Positions 9,323-16,196 of a DNA stretch of 64,000 nt are shown one piece after another. Numbering within the stretch: position 1 is the stretch's first letter; each line of letters starts with the position of its first letter. The position numbers were made by a program, and so were the translations under genes. The DNA is from Putridiphycobacter roseus (GTDB taxonomy: Bacteria; Bacteroidota; Bacteroidia; Flavobacteriales_D; Crocinitomicaceae), in assembly GCF_003234935.1 (NCBI RefSeq), contig NZ_QKSB01000003.1:1-64000 (forward strand), given 5' to 3'. Below the pieces are notes generated by a model. That model worked only from the letters and a program-made list of their open reading frames with translations. It was not told the origin of the DNA and made no database searches.

Positions 9323-9459
9323 AATTTTTCAGATTATCCCTTTATGCATGGACCAGCTTTTGATCCTTGTGATCTGTTACAAGTAACGCTTTTCCCTTTG
9401 CCGGTTTTTATAAAAGAGACATTCTTTTTGTATAATTTTAGGCGCCAAAAAATAAAAAG

Positions 9460-9479
9460 ACGCTCAACCATTTGAGCGT
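9460..9479 (-). terminator. Hairpin with T-tract on the minus strand
   Basis: ACGCTCAA (9460-9467) and TTGAGCGT (9472-9479) form a perfect 8-bp stem with a CCAT loop. Read on the minus strand it is followed by CTTTTTATTTTTT, a good intrinsic terminator. On the plus strand only AAATTTT follows. No minus-strand gene lies near, so it may insulate against antisense transcription, act weakly for the MacB operon, or form a hairpin in the leader of the DUF2490 gene. Confidence 0.45.
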
Positions 9480-9549
9480 AAATTTTAACATCCAAAATTT
9501 ATACAGATTCTATCTTTTATTTTGTGACTTATTATATAAAAAATTAAAA

Positions 9550-10341
9550 ATGAAAGTTCATCTTGACCAATTAATAGGTCTTCTCTTTTTTACGCTGCTG
9601 TGTCAACCAGTATGCTGGTCACAAATATCACCACCCGGTCTGGGCAAAGTAAATGCTGCAGAATGGATGGCCGTTGGGTTAAAACAAAAAATTGGTACTA
9701 AATGGCATTTAAATGCAGCAACCTATTTTGGAATGGGTCGAAGCAGTCTTCCCGATAATTATAATCCTTTTAAAAGGCCTGTATTATTTGTTTTAAACCA
9801 AGAGTTTAGTCATTCCTTTAAAAATAAATGGACGTATTCAGTTGCGGTAAGCGCAAGAATTCAAGAAAGGTATAATTCAACTTTCCCTTATGAATTAGCT
9901 AATCCAGCAGTAAAAAAAGAACGCCGTTTTTATAGTCGTTTTACTTACGCTAAAGCACTAAATAAGCTAAAATATGCTTTCACCTTTCGACCAGAAATGC
10001 GATTTTTTAATTATGCATTGGTAAATGTAAATCTCGAATCTGCACAACTCCGTTTTCGTTTTAATGCTAAAGCATATTATTACTTGAATACTTTAAAAAC
10101 ACATAAATTAATTTCAAGTGCAGAAATGCTTTTTGCAAGTAGTAAACGAATAAATGAAGACTGGGGTCAATTGGGATATAAGGAATGTCGATTTTGTTTG
10201 TACTATTCCATTTATATACCCAAACAAAAAATGGAGATAAATTTTGGATATATGAACGAAATTATTGACCTTTCAAATGTTACAGATGTTAATTATTTGG
10301 CTTTTGATGTCACCATCATTGATCCATTTCATTTGAATTAG
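9550..10341 (+). CDS. DUF2490 family outer-membrane protein
   Basis: Start placed at the ATG at 9550. MKVHLDQLIGLLFFTLLCQP...WSQ is a signal peptide, whereas the longer frame starts at a TTG inside the 9460-9479 hairpin. The 263-residue product has the DUF2490 look: beta-strands rich in aromatic residues, such as WMAVGLKQKIGTKWHLNAAT, RRFYSRFTYAKALNKLKYAF and FRPEMRFFNYAL, and ends in an amphipathic strand. These are predicted small outer-membrane barrels of unknown function. The 5' leader may be about 100 nt and carries the hairpin noted above. Confidence 0.78.
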   Translation: MKVHLDQLIGLLFFTLLCQPVCWSQISPPGLGKVNAAEWMAVGLKQKIGTKWHLNAATYFGMGRSSLPDNYNPFKRPVLFVLNQEFSHSFKNKWTYSVAVSARIQERYNSTFPYELANPAVKKERRFYSRFTYAKALNKLKYAFTFRPEMRFFNYALVNVNLESAQLRFRFNAKAYYYLNTLKTHKLISSAEMLFASSKRINEDWGQLGYKECRFCLYYSIYIPKQKMEINFGYMNEIIDLSNVTDVNYLAFDVTIIDPFHLN

Positions 10342-10380
10342 TTATTTTGTAACGACATGTATCCATTAATAAAAATATAA

Positions 10381-11088
10381 GTGACTAATATTTTAGACTT
10401 AAATAAGTCACAAATTATAGGATTGAATAAAATAGTACCAATGGAATGGGACTTTGATTATGAGTCTTTTTTAGAAACATACGTGGATGAAGATTTTTTT
10501 AAAGCTTTTTTAATAATTGAAAATGAGGAGGTCGTTGGGGCTGGAAGCTTGTTAGCAAAAGGACGTGTTGGTTGGCTGGGGAATATAATGGTGCATCCCA
10601 ATTTCAGAAACAAGGGCTTTGGTAAATTAATTACCCAACATTTAATAAACGAATTAAAGGGGAAGGGATGTAAAACCCAATTATTGATTGCAACCCCAAT
10701 GGGAGCTCCTCTCTATCAAAACTTTGGTTTTAAAAAGAGGAGTAAATATTTAGCTTTTAAAACATGGAAAACTATTCCCTTTCCTACAACAAAAAATATC
10801 AGAAACCTACGTGAAAAAGACTTAAATAGGGTAGTGGAAATAGATCAAATCGCTAATGGTGAGGATAGAAGGCATTTAATCCAAAAATTTTACCACAAAG
10901 GATTGGGCTATTTTAATGAAGAAAATAAATTACGTGGTTTTTATTTACCCTGTTTTGCAAGAGGTCCTATTATTGCAATGGATAAAAGTGCTGGATTAGC
11001 TTTGTTACAATTAAAACACAGCAAGGTAGGACAAGTATCTTTAATTCCAATGGAGAATATTCCAGCGATACAATTATTAAAAAAATAG
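10381..11088 (+). CDS. GNAT family N-acetyltransferase (double-domain)
   Basis: Residues 10-125 form a GNAT domain. The beta-4 strand WLGNIMVHPNFRNKGFGKLI contains the acetyl-CoA pyrophosphate loop RNKGFG (76-81), and YQNFGFKKRSKY follows near residue 112. The C-terminal ~90 residues resemble the extra domain of the two-domain GNAT group. The substrate is unknown. The start is GTG at 10381; no ATG lies near the conserved N-terminus. It sits 39 bp after the DUF2490 gene and 262 bp before arsR. I infer no functional tie to either. Confidence 0.85.
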   Translation: MTNILDLNKSQIIGLNKIVPMEWDFDYESFLETYVDEDFFKAFLIIENEEVVGAGSLLAKGRVGWLGNIMVHPNFRNKGFGKLITQHLINELKGKGCKTQLLIATPMGAPLYQNFGFKKRSKYLAFKTWKTIPFPTTKNIRNLREKDLNRVVEIDQIANGEDRRHLIQKFYHKGLGYFNEENKLRGFYLPCFARGPIIAMDKSAGLALLQLKHSKVGQVSLIPMENIPAIQLLKK

Positions 11089-11281
11089 GGAGTTAAATCG
11101 GGTGAAAGTTTTAGTAGAATGTTACTGGGGGAGGATAACAATAGAGACCCTAAACTTTGCTATTCCTATGCTAGTGGTTATTGTGGATAATAAGCAGACA
11201 TTTTATTTAAGTTGCTTTCCTTAAAGATCTAAATATTTGTAACCTCTATTATGAAGACTATATCTACAGCTTTCAAACATA

Positions 11282-11301
11282 TGTCATACCTATTTATGAC
11301 A
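11282..11301. promoter_or_regulatory. Inverted repeat upstream of arsR
   Basis: TGTCATA (11282-11288) and TATGACA (11295-11301) are perfectly inverted with a 6-bp spacer, 50 bp before arsR. It could be a second operator for the cluster or a site for another regulator. Confidence 0.35.
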
Positions 11302-11327
11302 AAGCTCAATTTATAACTAATCGCTTA

Positions 11328-11343
11328 ATCGTATATTTACGAT
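11328..11343. promoter_or_regulatory. Candidate ArsR operator overlapping the promoter
   Basis: ATCGTA-TATT-TACGAT is a perfect inverted repeat ending 7 bp before the arsR ATG. ArsR/SmtB repressors bind imperfect AT-rich palindromes of this sort. The central TATATTTAC is one base off the TAnnTTTG -7 box, so binding here would block RNA polymerase and autorepress the operon. Confidence 0.5.
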
Positions 11344-11350
11344 AAGGGAT

Positions 11351-11656
11351 ATGAAAAGAAATATTGAGACAATTATTTACAAAGAAAATACAGAAGCTTT
11401 AGCCAAAATAGCAAAAGCCTTGGGGCATCCGACAAGGATTGCAATTTTAAAGCATTTGGATAAACAGTCCTGCTGTTTTACTGGTGACCTAGTGGATGTT
11501 TTTCCTTTGGCGCAATCTACCATTTCTCAGCATTTAAAAGAATTAAAGAATGCAGGACTAATCCAAGGAGAATTAGAACCGCCTAAGATAAAGTACTGTA
11601 TTAATCCAGAGAATTGGAAAGCTGCAAAATTGCTGTTTCAACAATTTTTCGAATGA
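11351..11656 (+). CDS. arsR: ArsR/SmtB family metalloregulatory repressor
   Basis: A 101-residue winged helix protein. ALGHPTRIAILKHL starts the domain, and the recognition helix is AQSTISQHLKELKNAGLI. Where classical ArsR has ELCVCDL, this protein has QSCCFTGDL (Cys41-Cys42), and Cys83 may supply a third thiol ligand, giving a plausible trivalent arsenic/antimony site. Binding of the metalloid is expected to release it from DNA. The palindrome just upstream is its likely target. It heads a seven-gene plus-strand cluster with thiol and permease genes typical of arsenical resistance. Confidence 0.88.
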   Translation: MKRNIETIIYKENTEALAKIAKALGHPTRIAILKHLDKQSCCFTGDLVDVFPLAQSTISQHLKELKNAGLIQGELEPPKIKYCINPENWKAAKLLFQQFFE

Positions 11657-11702
11657 TATTATTTATTATAACCTTTTCGTTTACAGACGAAAATTAAATA
11701 CA

Positions 11703-11945
11703 ATGACCATGCAAAAAGTAATTAAAATTTTAGGGACTGGCTGTCCAAAATGTAAAGCAATGACCGCTGTAGTAAAGGAAGCGGTAGCAGATAATAATAT
11801 AGATGCTAGTATTACAAAAGTGGAAGATATAATGGAAATAATGAAATTTAATATCATGACAACACCTGCTTTGGTCATTGATGATGTGGTTTCCATAAAA
11901 GGACGAGTGCCTTCAAAAAAAGAAGTGGTAGATCTTTTAAAATAA
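11703..11945 (+). CDS. Small thioredoxin-like CxxC protein (TM0996/MTH895-type)
   Basis: An 80-residue minimal thioredoxin fold: strand VIKILGTG, active site Cys14-Pro-Lys-Cys17, a helix, and the cis-proline loop TTPALVIDD (Pro55). Proteins of this type are cytoplasmic dithiol carriers. In ars clusters a CxxC protein of this kind (ArsE of the arsEFG operon of Shewanella is the described example) is thought to help present or reduce arsenicals; equivalence to ArsE is my inference. Lies 46 bp after arsR and 6 bp before the OsmC-like gene. ATG at 11709 is an alternative start. Confidence 0.85.
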   Translation: MTMQKVIKILGTGCPKCKAMTAVVKEAVADNNIDASITKVEDIMEIMKFNIMTTPALVIDDVVSIKGRVPSKKEVVDLLK

Positions 11946-11951
11946 AGGAAG

Positions 11952-12359
11952 ATGATTTATCAAATTCACGCGGCCTCTATTTCTAACCAAGATGCGGAAA
12001 TAAAAATAAAAGAATCTAAAATAGATTTTGGAACCACAACCAAAACTGCGAAAATTTTGCCAAATCCAGCAGAATTATTCTTAGGATCATTTGCAGCTTG
12101 TATGTTGAAAAATGTAGAAAGGTTTTCTTTAATGATGCAGTTTACTTTCTTAAAAGCAGAAGTGGAAGTGAAGGCAATAAGATTAGAAAACCCACCAAGA
12201 ATGGAGAATATATTGTATGAATTAACCATTTATACAGATGATTTAAATATAAATACAGTATTATTAAAAAAGAATATTGAAAACCACGGTACCATTTACA
12301 ATACCATAAAGTTATCCAGTAAAATTTCCGGTACCATAAAGACTATAAAAAATGTTTAA
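11952..12359 (+). CDS. OsmC-like protein lacking the second catalytic cysteine
   Basis: 135 residues with the OsmC/Ohr fold: PNPAELFLGSFAACMLKNVE carries the first peroxidatic Cys (Cys50). In peroxidase members a second Cys sits in a motif such as YCPV...T; here the aligned segment is NHGTIYNTI (about 111-119) and has no Cys. It is therefore unlikely to be a standard organic hydroperoxide reductase and may act as a single-thiol protein. It overlaps the next gene by 8 bp and is part of the ars cluster. Confidence 0.8.
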   Translation: MIYQIHAASISNQDAEIKIKESKIDFGTTTKTAKILPNPAELFLGSFAACMLKNVERFSLMMQFTFLKAEVEVKAIRLENPPRMENILYELTIYTDDLNINTVLLKKNIENHGTIYNTIKLSSKISGTIKTIKNV

Positions 12360-13326
12360 TTGGTTGCAAAATTTTTCAGACTGGTTGATCTATACTATTT
12401 TTAATGTTGGTGAAGACACCCATTTAGGTACAGCGTTGAACTTCTTTGTTTTTGATACATTGAAAATTCTAATTTTGCTATTTATAATTGTGTTTTTTAT
12501 GGGGATTGTAAACGCTTACTTTCCAATTGAAAGACTGAAAAATTATTTAAATAAGAAAAAACTATATGGTTTGGAATACTTTTTTGCTTCCATTTTTGGT
12601 GCCATTACGCCTTTTTGTTCTTGCTCTTCCGTCCCCTTATTTATAGGGTTTGTACAAGGTGGAATTCCTTTAGGTGTTACTTTTTCATTTTTAATTACCT
12701 CTCCTTTGGTAAATGAAGTTGCGGTAGCTATGTTTATTGGCATGTTTGGATTAAAAGCGACCATAATTTACGTGGTATCCGGTATTATTTTAGGGACAAT
12801 TGCTGGTTGGTTACTTGGTAAATTTAATCTAGAATATTTACTTTCTGATTGGGTGAAAAAAATCCTTGAAAATAAAATACAACATAGGGAGTACGCAGGT
12901 GAAAAAAGGACTTTTTACCAACGTATTCCAGAAATTACAAAAAGTGCTTGGGATATTGTAAAAGGGGTTATTGTTTATGTCATTATCGGAATTGCTATTG
13001 GTGCGGCAATGCATGGTTATGTCCCTGAAAACTTTTTTAATCAATATTTAGGTGGTGGAGAATGGTGGACTGTGCCACTTGCCGTTATTCTTGCTGTTCC
13101 TATGTATGCCAATGCTGCAGGGATTGTACCTGTCATTCAGGTTTTCGTCGCCAAAGGAGTTCCGCTAGGCACGGCAATTGCTTTCATGATGGGCACTGTT
13201 GGTTTATCTATTCCTGAAGCGACTTTACTTAAAAAGGTGATGTCCTTAAAATTGATAGCGATCTTTTTTAGCGTGGTAACAATCTGTATCATTTTTTCAG
13301 GTTATTTATTTAACCTTATTTTATAA
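12352..13326 (+). CDS. arsP: ArsP/DUF318-type permease
   Basis: 324 residues with eight or so hydrophobic helices. The hallmark FCSCSSVPLF (Cys89, Cys91) is followed by ITSPLVNEVAVAMFIG, and the second half has the related PMYANAAGIVPVIQVF and MGTVGLSIPEATLL. This pattern is that of ArsP_1 family permeases; ArsP of Campylobacter exports trivalent organoarsenicals using conserved cysteines. The gene is translationally coupled to the OsmC-like gene by overlap. Export of methyl- or aromatic-As(III) is inferred from family and context. Confidence 0.85.
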   Translation: MFNWLQNFSDWLIYTIFNVGEDTHLGTALNFFVFDTLKILILLFIIVFFMGIVNAYFPIERLKNYLNKKKLYGLEYFFASIFGAITPFCSCSSVPLFIGFVQGGIPLGVTFSFLITSPLVNEVAVAMFIGMFGLKATIIYVVSGIILGTIAGWLLGKFNLEYLLSDWVKKILENKIQHREYAGEKRTFYQRIPEITKSAWDIVKGVIVYVIIGIAIGAAMHGYVPENFFNQYLGGGEWWTVPLAVILAVPMYANAAGIVPVIQVFVAKGVPLGTAIAFMMGTVGLSIPEATLLKKVMSLKLIAIFFSVVTICIIFSGYLFNLIL

Positions 13327-13411
13327 AAATGGATGAAGAACGATCATATAGCATTAAATTAATGCAACGCTTTGTGAAACCTAGTAATTAAGAAATAAAA
13401 ATAAAAATGTA

Positions 13412-14116
13412 ATGACCAAAAATAGCTTGTACGCTTTGCTAATGCTTATACCACTGTTTGGTTGTCAATCAGTAGCAAATAAGCAGGTAGATAAAGACCG
13501 TATTGTAATTGAAGAAAAATTACCAATCATCAAGGTGTTGGATACCGATTTTTCAAAAGGAAGATTGACTTTAGTACACGAGATAAATCTGCATGATCTA
13601 GAAAAATTCCATGGACATTTATGTGACGGACTAGTGGTAGGATTTCTCGGTATACAAGAAGGTTTAGAAGTTCTTTATCCAAATGGTGTTATTGACCGGA
13701 CAAATACAAGAATTGTTAGCAAAAGTTCTCCTTGTCTTACTGATGTCGCCATTTATGTAACAGGAGGAAGATACCAGTATAACTCATTTTATGTGGATGA
13801 TGAAATACAGAATGGTTTCTATATTATACAACGTAAGGACAATAATGAATCTGTTAAGGTGCAATTAAAAAAAGGTGTTAAACCAGCGCAAATTGATGTT
13901 TTAGGGGGGAAAGCTATACTTGGGGATTTGCCACCTTGTGCATTAGATACACTTAAATTTTTAGAAGATGAATTTTCAAAAAAATTGCTATCCACGAATC
14001 CAAAAGAAAATTTTTCTATCACGAAATTAAAGGATTTCAAATGGAATCCTATTTTAAAAAATACTTATATAAAAACAGATATAATAAATAAAAATAAATC
14101 AAAATGCACCAAATAA
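13412..14116 (+). CDS. FmdE-family lipoprotein in the ars cluster
   Basis: A lipoprotein signal ends at LFGC (Cys18). The mature protein contains the FmdE core: LEKFHGHLCDGLVVGFLG (HGHLCDG near 67-73) plus later cysteines at SSPCLTDV (108) and LPPCALD. FmdE was named from formylmethanofuran dehydrogenase subunit E, but most bacterial members are stand-alone and uncharacterised; the His/Cys motif suggests metal binding. Here it is periplasmic and flanked by an ArsP permease and an ArsF-like lipoprotein, so a role in binding arsenical or metal outside the inner membrane is a reasonable guess. The Lys/Asn-rich C-terminal ~50 residues look unstructured. Confidence 0.72.
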   Translation: MTKNSLYALLMLIPLFGCQSVANKQVDKDRIVIEEKLPIIKVLDTDFSKGRLTLVHEINLHDLEKFHGHLCDGLVVGFLGIQEGLEVLYPNGVIDRTNTRIVSKSSPCLTDVAIYVTGGRYQYNSFYVDDEIQNGFYIIQRKDNNESVKVQLKKGVKPAQIDVLGGKAILGDLPPCALDTLKFLEDEFSKKLLSTNPKENFSITKLKDFKWNPILKNTYIKTDIINKNKSKCTK

Positions 14117-14140
14117 TAAACAATATTAAAATTTGAAACT

Positions 14141-14581
14141 ATGCGTAAAACGATTAACTTTTTGACCTTATTTAGCCTCGGGATAATATTTATAGCTTGT
14201 AATGAACCGAAAAAAATAGAAGAACAAGCGCCTGCAAAAGACATTTCAAAAATTGAAGTATTAGACTTTCATTCTACCCATAGATGTATGACTTGTAATG
14301 CGATTGAAGCAAATACAAAATATACTTTAGATACTTATTTTTCAAAAGAAATGGCAAATAACAGAATTACCTTTCAAACGATTAATGTAGATGATGTCGA
14401 AAATGAGGCAATGGCGATAAAATTTGAGGCCGCTGGCACAGCTTTGGTCTTGAATGTAATAAAAGATGGAAAGGAAACACAAATTGATTTAACTGATTTT
14501 GCGTTCATGAATGGTAACGACCAAGAAGTATTTTCTAAAGCATTAAAAGCTAAATTAGAAACAGCACTTAAATCAATCTAG
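14141..14581 (+). CDS. arsF: ArsF-like lipoprotein with CxxC
   Basis: A lipoprotein signal ends at FIAC (Cys20). The mature domain is thioredoxin-like: VLDFHSTHRCMTCNAIE (Cys49-x-x-Cys52), then NRITFQTINVDDVENEAMAIKFE and the loop GTALVLNVIKDGKE. This matches the family annotated as ArsF or 'nitrophenyl compound nitroreductase subunit ArsF'. Its stop codon is directly followed by the ATG of the ArsG-like permease. In the arsEFG model ArsF partners with ArsG, but here the lipid anchor places the thiols outside the cytoplasm. Confidence 0.8.
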   Translation: MRKTINFLTLFSLGIIFIACNEPKKIEEQAPAKDISKIEVLDFHSTHRCMTCNAIEANTKYTLDTYFSKEMANNRITFQTINVDDVENEAMAIKFEAAGTALVLNVIKDGKETQIDLTDFAFMNGNDQEVFSKALKAKLETALKSI

Positions 14582-15289
14582 ATGGATTTTTTACAATCTC
14601 TTTTAGAGAATTATAATATCCCCATTCTAACGGCTTTTGTACTCGGCTTAATGACCGCTATCAGTCCTTGTCCACTTGCTACTAATATTACAGCTACGGC
14701 ATATATTGCTAAAAATATAGCCAATAAAAGAAAGGTTTTTATTAGTGGATTACTTTATTCTTTAGGGAGGGCTTTTAGCTATACGGTTATTGGATTAATA
14801 TTATATTTCGGTGCTAGTAAGTTCCATGTAGCTCGGTTTTTTAATCAAAATGGTGAAAAGTTCCTTGGTCCATTATTAATTATTATTGGATTGATTATGC
14901 TCAATGTAATCCAACTTAAGTTTTTGGGAAAGTTAAATTTTCAAGAAAAACTAGCTGAAAAATTTAAAGATAAAGGCCTTTTGGGTTCATTTTTAATCGG
15001 TGTTGTATTTGCTTTAGCTTTCTGTCCGTATAGTGGTGCATTATTTTTCGGCATGTTAATTCCCATGAGTATTGCTTCGGCAGATGGGCTCTATTTACCT
15101 TTCATTTTTGCTTTTGGTACGGGTTTACCTGTGATTTTATTTACTTACTTGCTTGCATTTACTGCAGGTAAAGTAGGAGCCTTTTACCATAAGATTACAA
15201 AAATTGAAAAAGTATCTCGTATTATAGCTGGCTGGGTTTTTATTGGTACAGGTTTATATTATGTTTCCATTTTTATGGGAGTATTTTAA
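14582..15289 (+). CDS. arsG: ArsG-like permease (CcdA/DsbD membrane-domain family)
   Basis: 235 residues and six membrane helices. Two conserved membrane cysteines lie in AISPCPLATNITATA (Cys30) and LAFCPYSGALFFGMLIP (Cys148), the paired arrangement of CcdA/DsbD. The family includes ArsG, the described efflux permease for trivalent aromatic and methyl arsenicals. Adjacent ArsF-like and CxxC proteins support either efflux or transmembrane thiol relay. It begins directly on the arsF stop codon and is the last gene before the tandem array. Nothing obviously terminator-like lies in the first 150 bp after it. Confidence 0.82.
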   Translation: MDFLQSLLENYNIPILTAFVLGLMTAISPCPLATNITATAYIAKNIANKRKVFISGLLYSLGRAFSYTVIGLILYFGASKFHVARFFNQNGEKFLGPLLIIIGLIMLNVIQLKFLGKLNFQEKLAEKFKDKGLLGSFLIGVVFALAFCPYSGALFFGMLIPMSIASADGLYLPFIFAFGTGLPVILFTYLLAFTAGKVGAFYHKITKIEKVSRIIAGWVFIGTGLYYVSIFMGVF

Positions 15290-15434
15290 ACGATAGTCTC
15301 CTAGTACCCCCTGAAAAATTCAATGTACAATTAGTTTTTAATTGCTCAATTACAAAAGATGTGAGGGGTATTATTCGTAGGAAAGGGATAAATGTATTCG
15401 GATTTTAAAATAAGTATAGCAATATATAGGTTTT

Positions 15435-15456
15435 ATTCTTATTCATCCATAAGAAT
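15435..15456. repeat. Small inverted repeat before the tandem array
   Basis: ATTCTTA (15435-15441) and TAAGAAT (15450-15456) are perfectly inverted around an 8-nt loop. It has no T-tract on the plus strand. It lies 30 bp before the first array unit and could mark its boundary. Confidence 0.3.
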
Positions 15457-15477
15457 GGGTAAGCGCAGGTGAGTAAT

Positions 15478-16075
15478 TGGTTTTTCTCAAACTTCGTTTT
15501 TTGAGTTTTGGGGTTTCTCTCAAACTGCGTTTTTCGAGTTTTGAGGATTTTCTCAAACTGTGTTTTCGGGTTTTGGGGTTTTTCTCAAACTGCGTTTTTC
15601 GAGTTTTTGGGTTTTCTCAAACTGCGTTTTTCGGGTTTTGAGGATTTTCTCAAACTGTGTTTTTCGGGTTTTGGAGTTTTCTCAAACTGCGTTTTTCGAG
15701 TTTTGGGGATTCTCTCAAACTGCGTTTTTCGGGATTTGGGGATTTTCTCAAACTGCGTTTTTCGAGTTGGGGTTTTTTCTCAAACTGCGTTTTTTGGGTT
15801 TTGAGGATTTTCTCAAACTGCGTTTTTCGAGTTTTGGGGATTCTCTCAAACTGCGTTTTCGGGATTTGGGGATTTTCTCAAACTGCGTTTTTCGGGTTTT
15901 GGGGATTCTCTCAAACTGCGTTTTTCGGGTTTTGGGGTTTTGGGGATTCTCTCAAACTGCGTTTTTCGAGTTTTGGGGATTCTCTCAAACTGCGTTTTTC
16001 GGGATTTGGGGATTTTCTCAAACTGCGTTTTCGAGTTCTGAGGATCTTCTCAAACTGTGTTTTCGGGTTTTTGGT
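15478..16075 (+). repeat. 18-copy tandem array of a ~33-bp T/G-rich unit
   Basis: The core CTCAAACTGCGTTTTTCG, or a 1-3 base variant, starts at 15486, 15519, 15552, 15584, 15616, 15649, 15681, 15714, 15747, 15779, 15812, 15845, 15877, 15910, 15951, 15984, 16017 and 16049. Each core is followed by a G/T-rich tail such as GGGTTTTGGGGATTCT. Spacing is 32 or 33 bp, except one 41-bp unit (15910) with an extra TTTTGGGG. Subtypes recur in order: units 15681/15714, 15812/15845 and 15951/15984 share the pair 'GAG tail, then GGGATTT tail', a four-unit higher-order period of 131-139 bp. AAAC-TGC-GTTT inside each core is a small palindrome. Mixed 32/33 spacing breaks any reading frame, so I judge it non-coding. 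A terminator follows at 16147-16190. Confidence 0.95.
15927..15945 (+). repeat. Telomere-like G-tract inside the array
   Basis: GGG-TTTT-GGGG-TTTT-GGGG at 15927-15945 is an expansion of the unit tail. The preceding unit adds GGG-TTTT-GGGG at 15894-15904. Together there are five G-runs within 52 nt on the plus strand, compatible with an intra-strand G-quadruplex having one long loop. Confidence 0.45.
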
Positions 16076-16146
16076 TGATTAATTCCTTATCCTCATTTCA
16101 TTCGGATAAGTTCATTGATCCCATTTAGGGGGAGAGGATGCAATCA

Positions 16147-16190
16147 AAAAGTCTACAATTGGCGAAAAGCCAATTGTACTTTTATTTTTT
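16147..16190 (+). terminator. Rho-independent terminator after the tandem array
   Basis: ACAATTGGC (16155-16163), loop GAAAA, GCCAATTGT (16169-16177) form a 9-bp stem. AAAAGT (16147-16152) and ACTTTT (16178-16183) extend it past a 2-nt bulge. ATTTTTT follows. It would stop rightward transcription leaving the array. Confidence 0.7.
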
Positions 16191-16196
16191 GTCATT

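Noticed and set aside
13412-14116. Methanofuran or C1 metabolism implied by the FmdE domain
   Set aside because: There are no other formylmethanofuran genes, the protein is a lipoprotein, and its neighbours are arsenical-resistance genes.
15478-16075. Possible CRISPR array
   Set aside because: Units are contiguous, with no unique spacers of constant length between conserved repeats; the tail sequences are variants of each other. No cas gene is present.
15508-16082. Three overlapping open frames (98, 172 and 141 codons) across the tandem array, encoding repeats such as SNCVFRVLRIF
   Set aside because: All three plus frames stay open at once because the unit lacks stops, and unit lengths of 32 and 33 bp (one of 41) shift the frame repeatedly. 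Translations are Phe/Cys-rich low complexity with no start context.
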